A DNA stretch of 21,037 nt from Phallusia fumigata (GCA_008931825.1 QXVZ01010235.1:5497-26533); one strand, 5' to 3'; counted from the first letter of the stretch, positions 7,779 to 17,613 are shown. Numbers and translations are program-made. Notes: generated by a model not told the origin, from the letters alone.

Positions 7779-8861
7779 TTTTGCGACACCGAACTGACTT
7801 CAGCAAACAAATTTCAGCAATCAGTAAAAAGACTTTATTTGAACGAGTACAAATGATTGAAACTGGAAAGGTTTAAGGCAAAATGTATTAGTGTCTAAAA
7901 CTTGCACTGTAATTTGGCACGGACTTGAACTTTCACAAAAACTTTGTCGTCTCACTTTACAACACTCTACAATTGAACCCAACTGCTTCGCTGTTATCAG
8001 ATGTAACACTAGCAACAACCTTCAGCAGGCGACTTGCTCACAAAACAATCATAGACTGGTGGTTTTAAAGCCAAGCTTCAGACGGCGCTTGTATTATTCA
8101 TCAATAACACGACTTTTCTACGTCAGCACTGGTTGTCAGGCTGCTGGGCATAGTTGAGGCATGTTGATGTCACTCCGTTACTGCTTAGCAATCACCAACA
8201 AGCTAATCAGGTGTTTCCGGAACAACGGGTATTCCGAAATACCCTAGAGATCTGCGATATTAGAAATAGGGAGCATCCCAAAGCGCAATGTCAGGCTCAT
8301 GTGAGACGGTTGGGAGCTTGTTACGTTGTACAAACAACTCCAGATATTTCCTTCGGGACGCCTTGGAAGAAAATAACTTTGACAAACGACAGCGAACTGC
8401 AAGTTAACCTGATGTGATGATACATATCTTCAACCTAACCACAACGCTTACAACATCTAGTCTTGCTTCTTGATCACATAAAATTTTGTTTGACAACCTC
8501 ATTTTTCTCTACAACACAAAATCGTCGCTACTGGAAATAACCCAACATTCTTATTTCTGCGAAAGCCCCGAAAATTTAATTTTCCACCACAGACGTCATT
8601 ACACATTGAGCGCGTGAATATACATGAGACAAAACCTCATTGTGATTGACGCGTGCCAAAATGATCGCGAATGTCAAGAGGAAGCACATGACCTTAATTT
8701 GCAGCAGGAATGGGAAAACGATACATGGAAATTTTAGGGTGTAACATAGATAAAGTCGTTTCACATGTAACAAAAAAACTCTATCCACTACAGTGGTGTC
8801 AATATCGAACTGAACTGCCACGAGTTCTGGTTTAAACAGAGAGATGTTAACATAACAATAC

Positions 8862-9537
8862 CATATGTTTGACACAAGTCTGACAACAACCTTCCCAGCC
8901 GGATTAACATCCAGTAATAATCATCTTTATTGCCGGCTATATCATACAATGTGATTTCACAGCCTCGTGTGACATGAATAAGACCCCAACGTAACTTGTA
9001 TTACGTCATACCGGATTGTAAACGGGGATTTTGCGTCGAGTCGCATTACTTTCTGTGGGAAATTCTACTAAAAATATTCCATGAATGTTACTGGTGGAGC
9101 CTCTATATCGACAGTAATTTCCTGACTAGTTACGTCACAGCAAAACATTCCAACAACACAACAAGCCGACTCGCTAAGCAAAGTTGGAGCAGAAANCATA
9201 TGTTTGACACAAGTCTGACAACAACCTGCCCAGCCGGATTAACATCCAGTAATAATCATCCAAGCTGCTTTATTGCCGGCTATATCATACAATGTGATTT
9301 CACAGCCTCGTGTGACATGAATAAGACCCAACGTAACTTGTATTACGTCATACCGGATTGTAAACGGGGATTTTGCGTCGAGTCGCATTACTTTCAGTGG
9401 GAAATTCTACTAAAAATATTCCATGAATGTTACTGGTGGAGCCTCTATCTCGACAGTAATTTCCTGACTAGTTACGTCACAGCAAACATTCAACCCAACA
9501 ACACAAGCAGACTCGCTAAGCAAAGTTGAAGCAGAAA
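8862..9537. repeat. Allelic duplication across assembly join at N 9197
   Basis: 8862-9196 and 9198-9537 are the same sequence with a few substitutions and small indels, including an insertion of CAAGCTG in the second copy near 9261-9267. The N at 9197 lies exactly at the switch. Interpreted as overlapping contigs from two haplotypes. Confidence 0.82.
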
Positions 9538-10207
9538 TTAATTTTTACAGTTTTTACGACTGGTCATTTGACACCCAGTTGCGTCGGCACCAAACGCACT
9601 CTGTTGAACTTACATGGAATTGTAAAACATGCAGCAGATTTAATCACAGACGCCATCCAAACTAACCGCAACTGGTCAGCCTGCCAGCTTTGTTTAGAAA
9701 CAAAACGCAATTTATTTCAGAAATTCGAAAAATCAAAATCTTAAAATAACGCAAAGGCGCAGAGACGAGTCATTCCACAGACTGCAATTTTCCACGAACC
9801 GATATAGAAGACGCACTTTCCATATTTAGTAATAAGCCCCGGACCAAAGCAGAAATAAATATTGATTTTTCGCCGATTCTATGCATTGGAACACACATGG
9901 CTTATAAATCAATAGCCAATATCCTTCACTGATATTAGCCTGCAGATTTTTTATCACCACGAAGGTTTCAATTATTGGTTGCAGGTGAATTTGGGAATTA
10001 AAATCTTACACCAGAGAGTCTGCAAAACACTATCACGAAAACCAGATGCTTTTACGACAAAACAGTCGTTTGAACTTTGAAATAACTAAAACACATAAAA
10101 TTGAGTACCTGTAAGGGTATCTCGTTAGTAACAAATGAAGACTCAACTTACAACGAAGCTTATAAGACCATGCGAATTCCTCAGCATAGTACTGACTATT
10201 TACTTAC

Positions 10208-10228
10208 AACTGGATACCAACACCTCTC
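10208..10228 (-). CDS. GRAMD1: Candidate alternative 21-nt microexon (ERCWYPV)
   Basis: On the minus strand, a good acceptor (CCTTGTCCTTCACTCAG) and a strong donor (GTT|GTAAGTAAA) bound 21 nt that read ERCWYPV in phase 0. It lies in the phase-0 intron between the microexon at 12188-12208 (RSGSWYN) and the GRAM exon at 6314. Both have the same length and carry a Trp-Tyr pair just before VLSPSYKQ. It could be a mutually exclusive alternative or a chance match. If the donor is not used, the frame stops four codons later. Confidence 0.35.
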
Positions 10229-10559
10229 CTGAGTGAAGGACAAGGTTAGTATTTTTGCAATTTTAATAGGAGTTAAACATGGTTTTAATGCCAAACTGAC
10301 TATGAGCAAGATCTAACAAAGCACAGAAGAATTTGCAAGTGACCACCAATCTACCATGTGTAAAAGTTTGAACTGAAAGGTGACGTTTCAACATAACGCT
10401 GACCCTAAGGTGACGGACCAAAATTCAAATCTATTCTTCTATAACCTTACTTATTGAACAACAGGATAAAGTCAAGTTCTAATCTGCGCCACATAAATCT
10501 GTCAGCTGCAGAGAAATACCAGCAACGCTGTCTCCCTCTAAAGCACTTCCTGCCTCACC

Positions 10560-10690
10560 ACGTTCCCGCGCCACACGAACTTCCCCAAAGCACAAACAGC
10601 CAGCCTGCTGTGACGACACAGAGCGCGCAGCAGCACAATTGTGACGTCACACAGCGCGCCCGCCCGCAGCTATTGATCACGTGGTGCTCG
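10560..10690. promoter_or_regulatory. CpG-containing patch with CRE palindrome and E-box
   Basis: This stretch is more GC- and CpG-rich than its surroundings. It holds GTGACGTCAC (core TGACGTCA at 10642-10649), GCGCGC-containing steps, and CACGTG at 10678-10683. That is typical of a promoter or enhancer patch. No first exon could be assigned to it with confidence. Confidence 0.35.
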
Positions 10691-11364
10691 AGGAAAGACA
10701 TCACAATCAGAGCGTTGATGATTGACAGCATGGGTTGGTGATAAATACGATTCCGTGAATATTGGAAGATTGAATTCAAATTGACTCAAGTATTGGATTT
10801 TGCGGTTGACGACATGAAGCTCCTTCACGAACCCGCATCCTTGTGTAAACGAGCAGCAAAAATCGATCATGTCACTGTTCCGGTTGGCGTTTAACCTCGT
10901 TTGCAACAATTTCTAACCGGTTATCTTCCTTCCGGTGTCGTGCGAAGTGCAAACGCTTGCTCACAACTTCTTCCACGCTTGTGAAACACCCAGTTGGGGA
11001 TTGAAATGATTCTTTACACGTCAAATCTAACAGAGCTCACGTCACGCCCAGCAGCGGGTACTTGCAACCACAAGGTAAAATGGAAAATCAGATCGCTGCT
11101 GGTCTATTTGAAGGAAAGCTTAGAAACATTTGAAGACAATTTTGGACGAGCTTTATTTTGGTAACTGTAACTAACCCTATTATATGCATCTAAAATAGGT
11201 TGAATCTGGCTTTATACGATGCAAAACTAGTTCCGAAAATCACGAAATCCAAATATGAGTTTTGATTTGATGCATAACTGTAACGAGCTAATTAATCACA
11301 ACTGAGTTAAAGCATACGTGGTAAAAGATTGACTGAGACTACATGCATCATGAGACAGCTTGGN

Positions 11365-11911
11365 TTTATGTTGGGTGACGTTTTCGGAAAAATACAAGAA
11401 AGTTAGTCTAACCGACCTTGTTCTCAAAGATGATAACACAGAAAAGTTGTGCAAATATTGTTGATTGGTGGAAATCAATGGTGGACATCTTACACAACGT
11501 CGCGCCTGGGTTTTGCAAATGAAACCTATAAATTCATTATTTCGATGGGATTTGTTTCAGCGAGGTTACATGCGAGACATTAGGAGGGACGGTATTATCC
11601 GCTACTGGAATTTCCAGGGTCCCGCAATTCACAACCTTCTCACAACCGACATGAAGTTTCCATTCTATTGTGGAAAACTGAAAGGGTAGTGGAACAAGAT
11701 TGCATGAAAACCAACTGATCAAAAAAATTAATGCAATGCGGATTTTAACACAGTTTGCCTGTAACGAGCGCAGATTAGTTAAATGTTTTGTTTAAACCAA
11801 TAAAACACCTTCCAACTAACTTCAATCTGAGCAGATTGTTTCGGTGCACATGAATAGTTGGAAACTTAGCAAAGATAACCAGCGCTACGATATAGATGCG
11901 GCGTTATGGTT
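11365..11911. repeat. Misplaced small contig: second copy of 12706-13246
   Basis: This 547-bp block is bounded by single Ns at 11364 and 11912 and matches 12706-13246 along its full length with scattered differences, for example TACAAGAAAG versus TACGAGAAAG. The likely explanation is an alternative-haplotype contig inserted in the scaffold. A dispersed repeat is the alternative. The short ORFs in it are broken differently in the two copies, so it is not coding. Confidence 0.75.
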
Positions 11912-12108
11912 NGTAAGAGAAAAACAAAACTAAAATTGGAAAAATTTAAAGATTTATATTCCAAGTCAAATAGTCATCTCCCATTAAACGCATTTGGTGA
12001 CTAAAATATCAGCGGGTTTTTCTGCTTGTGCATTTGGAAAGAGCATTAAAAAGTTCTAGGTTTTAAAACTATTGTATGCGGAGGCATTTACACAAATGGT
12101 ATAGTTAA

Positions 12109-12126
12109 CAGCGCCACCTGGTGGCT
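12109..12126. promoter_or_regulatory. CTCF-like motif next to microexon
   Basis: CAGCGCCACCTGGTGGCT differs in only about one core position from the reverse complement of the classical bilaterian CTCF site (AGCGCCCCCTGGTGGC). It also contains the 13-bp dyad GCCACC-T-GGTGGC. It lies about 62 bp downstream, in the direction of transcription, of the microexon at 12188-12208. Binding is inferred from motif similarity only. Confidence 0.4.
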
Positions 12127-12187
12127 GAATAATATCTTTACATGGATGATGTGAAAACAAATAGAAACAAAAACGGGTTGTACTCAC

Positions 12188-12208
12188 ATTATACCATGAT
12201 CCCGATCT
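12188..12208 (-). CDS. GRAMD1: GRAMD1/Aster-like 21-nt microexon (RSGSWYN)
   Basis: A long pyrimidine-rich acceptor (TTGTTTTTACTTTTTACAG) and donor AAT|GTGAGT bound exactly seven codons: RSGSWYN, phase 0 to phase 0. Vertebrate GRAMD1B has ..KKSQSWYN-VLSPTYKQ and GRAMD1A has ..RSWYK-MLSPTYKQ. Here KHGSRKKK (12507 exon), RSGSWYN and VLSPSYKQ (6314 exon) join in frame to give the same arrangement. This is the link that shows the exons at 12.5-17.6 kb and those at 1.6-6.3 kb belong to one gene. Standard gene finders often miss exons this short. Confidence 0.87.
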
Positions 12209-12506
12209 CTGTAAAAAGTAAAAACAAATACTTGTTTAAAACACAAAACAACAGCCGATGCACAAAGGGGGAAGTTGTGGGCGAAACAGAAATTAAAGGC
12301 GGGAATTAAATTTAATTTTAGTGTCCAAAATATCGTAACTAAGCTGAAATGCATGAGATATAGTAAAACTTAAAAAGTTAACAACCATTATGTTATCTAT
12401 GGTTATAAATGCCAATCATTGTTATTACAGAAAAACTTATGGTTCGGAGGAAATTAATGATTCACGCAGATAAACTTTGAAATATGAAGTGCAAAGAAAC
12501 GCCTAC

Positions 12507-12659
12507 CTTCTTTTTCCTTGATCCGTGTTTAGTTAAGCTTCCACTTCCCGGACTTTTCTTGGAAGTTAAACCGGGGTGCTCAGGTGTCGCCAGGGGGAGG
12601 TAGAGAGCACCGGTGTCCCGTTTGTACATTGCCGACCCCATCGGAACTTCACTTGACAA
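12507..12659 (-). CDS. GRAMD1: GRAMD1/Aster-like exon: Ser/Pro/Lys-rich N-terminal region
   Basis: It has acceptor CACGTTTCAG and donor AAGAAG|GTAGGC; 153 nt, 51 codons, phase 0 at both ends. It encodes LSSEVPMGSAMYKRDTGALY, then LPLATPEHPGLTSKKS and the basic end SLTKHGSRKKK. It is disordered in appearance; the basic Lys/Arg run before the SWYN microexon parallels the SKK/KTR residues before SWY in vertebrate GRAMD1 proteins. If the donor is skipped, the frame continues for 15 more codons to a stop (12462). Confidence 0.85.
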
Positions 12660-12705
12660 CTGAAACGTGATTCGGTGTTAGATAAAATCTTTCCCACAAA
12701 GCCTT

Positions 12706-13246
12706 TTTATGTTGGGTGACGTTTTCGGAAAAATACGAGAAAGTTAGTCTAACCGACCTTGTTCTCAAAGATTATAACACAGAAAAGTTGTGCAAATATT
12801 GTAGATTGGTGAAAATCAATGGCGGACATGTTACACAACGTCGCGCCTGTGTTTTGCAAATTAAACCTATAAATTCATTATTTCGATGGGATTTGTTTCA
12901 GCGAGGTTACATGCGAGACATTAAGAGGACGGTATTATCCGCTACTGGAATTTCCAGGGTCCCGCAATTCACAACCCTCTCACAACCGACATGAAGTTTC
13001 CATTCTATTGTGGAAAACTGAAAAGGCTGTGGAACAAGATTGCATGAAAACCAACCGATCAAAAAAATTAATGCGGATTTTAACACAGTTTGCCTGTAAC
13101 GAGCGCAGATTAGTTAAATGTTTTGTTTAAATCAATAAAAAACCTTCCAACTAACTTCAATCTGAGCAGATTGTTTCAGTGCACATGGAAAGTTGGAAAC
13201 TTAGTAAAGATAACCAGCGCTACGATATAGATGCGGCGTTATGGTT
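12706..13246. repeat. Intronic sequence duplicated as contig 11365-11911
   Basis: This copy lies inside a continuous contig with no Ns, between the exons at 12507-12659 and 13953-14104, and is taken as the genuine location. The other copy is flanked by Ns. Confidence 0.7.
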
Positions 13247-13952
13247 TAGCGAAAGCCCCTCAGGCATGTTGAAGTACATGGCCCCTGCAGTGACATAATC
13301 ACCCAACAATGGTGAAAGCAATGTTGCGCAAAATCAACTTTCACCGACAGATAGTTTGAATTGTTCGACCTTGGTTTCGGATGGCATACCCCCATAAGCG
13401 CGTGACGTCACTTGAAGTTTCGAACATCTGGCGGTGTTCGGGTGAAACTGCACAAGTGAACGACAGTGACGAACAAGACAGCTTGCTTCCGAGTTTTTTA
13501 CGTGGCGACCGCCTTAGCCTTTAATAGAAGCGATTTAAACCGGTAATGGATCGACATTTGGATTTTTTTTCTTCTAAGACTGAAATCAACAAAATTAAAA
13601 CGACCCTTAAAAGATTTTTACATGAGGCAGAAACATTATAACTGCTGATTTAAACATCTTCGCATCACAACTTACCAGCGAAGCTACACTGCACAAGAAG
13701 CCACAACATAACTATCACAATATTAGCAAAAACTTAAAATCCATGCCTATGTCAACATAATGTTGGATATGCAGGGAGTTGGGTGGTTCAGAATACAAAA
13801 ACTAGTTTACTTGCATGAGCAACACACACTTCTCACTAAAACACCCCACAGTTCTTGTAGTTCAGCTCAGATTTGGATTTGTCAAAATATTTGATTTTGG
13901 TCCGGGAATTTGAAGATTCAAATCATCACTAGTTGAAATCCAGATTTCTTAC
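13247..13952. other. Intron, no exon recognised
   Basis: It contains TGACGTCA at 13403-13410 in a CpG-containing patch and the first copy of a duplicated block (13570-13734). No open frame with matching splice sites was found apart from the splice-like core of that block. Confidence 0.5.
13570..13734 (-). repeat. Intronic duplicated block, copy 1, with splice-like core
   Basis: About 165 bp near-identical to 15251-15413 in the same orientation, 1.7 kb apart, with no N between them. On the minus strand the core reads GTGGCTTCTTGTGCAG | 13 nt (13676-13688) | GTAAGTTG, a strong acceptor-donor pair. Thirteen nt would shift the frame; a weaker upstream AG would give 36 nt in frame (LCCGFLCSVASL). 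Both copies sit in phase-0 introns. Exon status is unproven. Confidence 0.6.
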
Positions 13953-14104
13953 CTGAGCGCTAAGACAGGGCGACGGGGTGTTGAGATCACGTGACGATTC
14001 GCTGGCGGAGCGTGAAGGGGTCAAAGGTTGATTTGTGACGTTGCTACATGGTTCGTTACCCACAGAAGGTTTGCTACTTATTGGTTCAAAGGGTCGGGAA
14101 TCAT
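13953..14104 (-). CDS. GRAMD1: GRAMD1/Aster-like exon: Ser-rich N-terminal region
   Basis: It has acceptor TTTATATCACAG and donor GCTCAG|GTAAGA; 152 nt, entering in phase 1 and leaving in phase 0. It completes an Asp codon and reads DSRPFEPISSKPSVGNEPCS, then NVTNQPLTPSRSASESSRDL and NTPSPCLSAQ. The composition (Ser/Pro/Asn) suggests an intrinsically disordered, possibly phosphorylated segment (SRSASESS, TPSP). There is no recognisable domain. It is placed in this gene by phase and by strand. Confidence 0.82.
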
Positions 14105-15078
14105 CTGTGATATAAAGAAGATGAAACATAAACATGATGACAAGTCAGCAGCAAACTGCGCAGGAACCTACTTTATTATCCGTGTTGCAAAATGGCTTCT
14201 AACCTGGTCAACGAATGTTTACAACATAAGTCTTTGTAAACATTATTTATGCGACAAATCAATTTGCAACCAGGTGTGCAAAGTATAATCAGGGTAAACA
14301 TTAAATTCGTGATTATTTTGAATTAAAAGAGCTGTTATTTTTAATTGGTTGTTGTGCCCCCATATTGCTACCTACATATCAACCGAGGTTTCCACAAACA
14401 TCACGCGCTGGTGAATTCCAGGGAAGTGATTCCTTCGCACAAACCACACATCACCTCGTTACGCTGGAGTTTGTCAGTGCGCAGGAATTTTACGAATCGG
14501 TGTGAAGTAGTCGGTATCCCCAAAAACTCCGAGGCAAACTCCCCCCTAAACTATTTTAATTTGTGCACAAGAGCCAGGTTTACCGCACCAACTCAGCTCA
14601 CCTTTATAACGAACCGGGCGAAACATAAATAGAATTTCTAGCGGAGCTAATTTAAATACACAAAATCAATTATTCCGGCGATCAAGCTTTGAATCGCTAC
14701 CGGCAAGAGGTCATTTGCAAAAACCGTTTCACAATCGGTCGATAATAAAGATCAATTACATCTACGTCACAAAAGCTCACCTTCTATGACGTCACAACCC
14801 TTTCTACCGATCTCCAGAATCGATTACAAAAATAAAGGCGAAGACAGGCCGCATTTTTAGCTGGCAGCCGGTACAGGTTTACCACCACACAATCAATCTC
14901 ACTACCACACGTCACTATACATTATTATGTGAGCTCATAAACGTATTTATGACAACACAAAGTGCAAGTCAATCGAAGCTGATGGGTTGGAAATAATAAA
15001 TGCTAATTTGAGTCAGTTTCATTGAATTATTTATGACTGGGACAAACCCAGCGAATGGGGTATAAAAGGTCAGCTTAC
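14105..15078. other. Intron, no exon recognised
   Basis: The sequence is AT-rich. TGACGTCA is at 14787-14794 and several TACGTCA variants are nearby. Plus-strand open frames (for example 14345-14632) show no domain motifs and lack good splice signals. Confidence 0.5.
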
Positions 15079-15151
15079 CAGGTAATGTTTCTTGTAGGTT
15101 TGCACCAGTTGGATTGTCTGTGGGGTCTTCTCGCTCCGAAATGGATGATTT
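15079..15151 (-). CDS. GRAMD1: GRAMD1/Aster-like exon: acidic N-terminal segment
   Basis: It has acceptor TTTGTGTTTTAG and donor CCTG|GTAAGC; 73 nt, entering in phase 0 and leaving in phase 1. It encodes KSSISEREDPTDNPTGANLQ then ETLP. It is short and polar. Support comes from clean splice sites, the absence of stops and exact phase agreement with exons 16211-16322 and 13953-14104. Confidence 0.78.
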
Positions 15152-15250
15152 CTAAAACACAAACACGAAAATGTTACAATTTTTTACCTTCCTGTCAATT
15201 TTTTTTACCCTAAACAGAAACAACACGAGATATTTAAAATTCGTCTCTCT

Positions 15251-15413
15251 TTCTTATTCTAAGACAGAAAATCAACAAAATTATAACGAACCTTACAAGA
15301 TTTTTTACATGAGGCACAAACATTATAACTGCTGCATTAAACATCTTCGCATCACAACTTACCAGCGAAGCTATACTGCACAAGAAGCCACAACATAACT
15401 ATCACAATATTAG
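15251..15413 (-). repeat. Intronic duplicated block, copy 2, with splice-like core
   Basis: Near-identical partner of 13570-13734. The same acceptor (TTGTGCAG) and donor (GTAAGTTG) bound 13 nt at 15363-15375, which differ from copy 1 by one base (TATAG.. versus TGTAG..). It lies between the exons at 16211-16322 and 15079-15151. Confidence 0.6.
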
Positions 15414-16210
15414 CTTTCCAAGGTTTGGTCACGCCACTGTGGGACCACCACATGCCGAGTGACGTCATATTTACATCAACAATTATCTGATTGTGATTTC
15501 AACACAATTGTGACAGAAAATCGGTATTGTTTGAAAACTATTTATTTGTCGTTAACAATTGCAGGTTGCAAGCTTAGAAGGAAAACGGTTCAAACATAAT
15601 TAGTTTGTTTTAAAAATAAACGCGATAAATTCATTTTGTTGTGGTTAAAAGTAGTTTATGACTTGGTTTCATTTAACCAGCGAATCAACTTTAAGGCAAA
15701 TAGCTTTGGGGGAAAATTTTCGTGTAAAAATATCTACAGCACAACCGGTCACGTGGTACAGTGTTGAAACCCGGTCCACCAATCAACATCGCCGTTTCAA
15801 TGTAACCAAACCACGTGACCAAGTAGGAACTTGGATATTCATTTAAGCGTGTCCATGCTAGTGGCGGTGTTACAAACAAAGTTTGCCACAAAACTATTTT
15901 AAACCGAAGTAATATTTAGATTGAAAACAATGAAGACTGTTTTGGGTCGAAACATTTTGTCAACGGCTTTTCACAAATTTCCAATTTTTTAGATGCCGGT
16001 ACAAAAAAACATATGGGAAATTTCCAGCTAAAAATAGAACGCTCAGTTCGGATTCCATTGTGCGAAACAAAATACCAACGCATCTACGTCATCACCACAA
16101 ACATCCGGGTCCAGCTTTAACCAGCGAAACACACCGGTGACATTAACAGAATTATGAGACCATTCCACCACGTGTGGGATTCTAACGTGTATATTGTAAG
16201 GAGCACTTAC
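15414..16210. other. Intron, no exon recognised
   Basis: It contains TGACGTCA (15460-15467), CACGTG at 15750, 15812 and 16169, and two oppositely directed GGTCACGTGG/CCACGTGACC elements 62 bp apart. The plus-strand open frame 15658-15846 shows no family features. Confidence 0.5.
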
Positions 16211-16322
16211 CGATTTGCGAATGGGTGTAGTGACGTCATCAGCACCAGAACGTTGTTCTATGACGACATAGCGACCGTTGGCATCATAAAATTCCTGCCC
16301 TTCCAGATGTTCGGGTTCCGAT
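16211..16322 (-). CDS. GRAMD1: GRAMD1/Aster-like exon: N-terminal region (YDANGRYVVIE)
   Basis: It has acceptor TTTTGCTTCAG and donor AATCG|GTAAGT; 112 nt, one base completing the upstream codon, ending in phase 0. It encodes SEPEHLEGQEFYDANGRYVV then IEQRSGADDVTTPIRKS. The FYDANGRYVVIE stretch is more structured-looking than the surrounding Ser-rich exons but is not a motif I can name. It contains TGACGTCA (16231-16238) in the coding sequence. Confidence 0.83.
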
Positions 16323-16770
16323 CTGAAGCAAAAGATTTTTTATTTATTGTTTCTATCCAGTTAACTTACTGGTCATCACCAATACATATTATGTCTAATA
16401 ATGGAGGGAACATTACGTTATGCCAGAATCGTTAATATTTAACATAAAACCGGTTGCGTTCTTATTTAAAGTCATAAACGCCCCCGCTTAATATTGCTGA
16501 TGGCATACGGACTTGATAAGTTAATCTGATATATTCCACTCGATATTACGTCACACACACATGTTAAATCGCGTTCAGTATCTACGTCATCAATAAGTAA
16601 TGACGTTGACGCTATGCAAAACATAGTTCAGTTTAACAAACAAGCTCCACCTAAATTTAGTCGGTGAATATTTCTAGAATTAAATTGCAGGATTATCGTC
16701 ACAAACAGATGTTGTCAATCAGTTTACTGTGCAGTGTGGATTATTGCAAAGTGAACGAATTTAAACTCAC
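16323..16770. other. Intron, no exon recognised
   Basis: AT-rich, with several TTACGTCA/CTACGTCA half-CRE variants near 16546-16590. No coding signal seen. Confidence 0.5.
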
Positions 16771-16899
16771 ATATTCGCGTCGCCGTTCACCGCTTTGCTC
16801 GGGGTTTGCAAAGAACCGGAACTATTCGTCACGCCTGATCGACTTTCCTCGCTTCGCTGATCATCGGTTTCATGTTCTTCCAGGGCCGGCAGCTCGGGG
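16771..16899 (-). CDS. GRAMD1: GRAMD1/Aster-like exon 2 of the long 5' form: acidic Ser-rich segment
   Basis: It has acceptor TTTTGTGTTCCAG and donor AATAT|GTGAGT; 129 nt, phase 2 at both ends. It encodes PELPALEEHETDDQRSEESR, then SGVTNSSGSLQT and PSKAVNGDAN. It receives either first exon (17504-17568 or 20914-21014), since both end in phase 2 with ..AC. No domain was recognised and disorder is likely. Confidence 0.82.
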
Positions 16900-17503
16900 C
16901 TGGAACACAAAACGTACTTTGAATATTTGTGCCAAACAACACGATGTAATTTGCATGGTTTGTACGAAATTTACGCAACAAACAAATTGAAAACATCGGT
17001 TTAAGATATTTAAGCTTTAAATTTTTTTTTTACAAACTACTTTTTCGCTGATAATCAAAAACAAAAACTGGAAAGTTCTAGAAGCTTGTCATAACCCTGA
17101 TAACATCACGACACGGGTCAAGGAGTTTATAAAGTTTCGCGCAATTTCTGGTGGAAAGCAAACAAACAGGGGCATCCATGGAGAAGCGGTGGAAAAGCAA
17201 ACAAAATCACAAACAAGTTTAGGTTCCGCTCGACCAATTTTCAATAAACTATAAACGTTTCTCACAAAACGACAAACGACCTGGTGACTTTGTACGGCTG
17301 GAAACTCCGAAAACTACTGAGTGTTAGGACAAATGCTTGCTCAACTTGAACCACATAGAATTTAACATGTCCTGGTTGGGAATAGCTTTTCAAATGCAAA
17401 ATAAAACCATGATCAAGCACAACAAATGATGCATAGATATGCTTTGCAGCGTTAAAACTCTTCTTTCACATAGAGAAGCAAAGTTAATTTGAATCAAACT
17501 TAC
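16900..17503. other. Intron 1 of the 17.5-kb form, no exon recognised
   Basis: AT-rich sequence without splice-bounded open frames. Nothing else was identified. Confidence 0.5.
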
Positions 17504-17568
17504 GTCACTGGAGATTCTGCGGGCGAAACAATCTTGTTCTTATTTTTCTTCTTTTTGCTTCCCACCAT
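17504..17568 (-). CDS. GRAMD1: GRAMD1/Aster-like, first coding exon (MVGSKKKK form)
   Basis: ATG at 17566-17568 in a good context (GCCACAATGG) opens MVGSKKKKNKNKIVSPAESP and continues to GTGAC|GTAAGT; 65 nt, ending in phase 2. The frame continues into the exon at 16899 and then through to the end of the linker without a stop (463 codons by the listed exons). The Lys/Asn-rich N-terminus is not a signal peptide, consistent with a cytosolic N-terminus in a tail-anchored ER protein. A POU octamer lies about 150 bp upstream. Confidence 0.82.
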
Positions 17569-17613
17569 TGTGGCAGAGACAACATTCCTACATGAGGTTG
17601 TGACACATATGAC

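Larger units (their letters stand above)
7779..12187. other. Large intron of GRAMD1-like gene containing assembly duplications
   Basis: No secure coding exon was found apart from a 21-nt candidate at 10208-10228. The stretch includes sequence upstream of the long first exon (possible promoter), an allelic duplication at 8862-9537, a CpG/CRE-containing patch near 10560-10690, an intruding contig at 11365-11911, and a CTCF-like site at 12109-12126. The plus-strand open frame over 8996-9529 spans the duplicated allele and does not look coding. Confidence 0.5.

Noticed and set aside
8996..9529. 177-codon plus-strand open frame with an internal repeat
   Set aside because: It exists only because two allelic copies are joined at the N at 9197. 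Differences between copies include nonsynonymous changes and indels, and there are no splice or domain features.
10152..10179. 28-nt minus-strand segment between AG and GTAAGTTG
   Set aside because: The acceptor has a poor pyrimidine tract and 28 nt would shift the reading frame. It is too close (28 bp) to the 10208-10228 candidate for both to be used.
10454..10741. 95-codon plus-strand frame and 74-codon minus-strand frame over the CpG patch
   Set aside because: No family motifs and no convincing splice sites. GC-rich sequence tends to lack stops; better explained as a regulatory patch.
12716..12994. 92-codon plus-strand frame and its counterpart at 11465-11689
   Set aside because: The two allelic copies break the frame differently and the changes are not synonymous, so selection on a protein is not supported.
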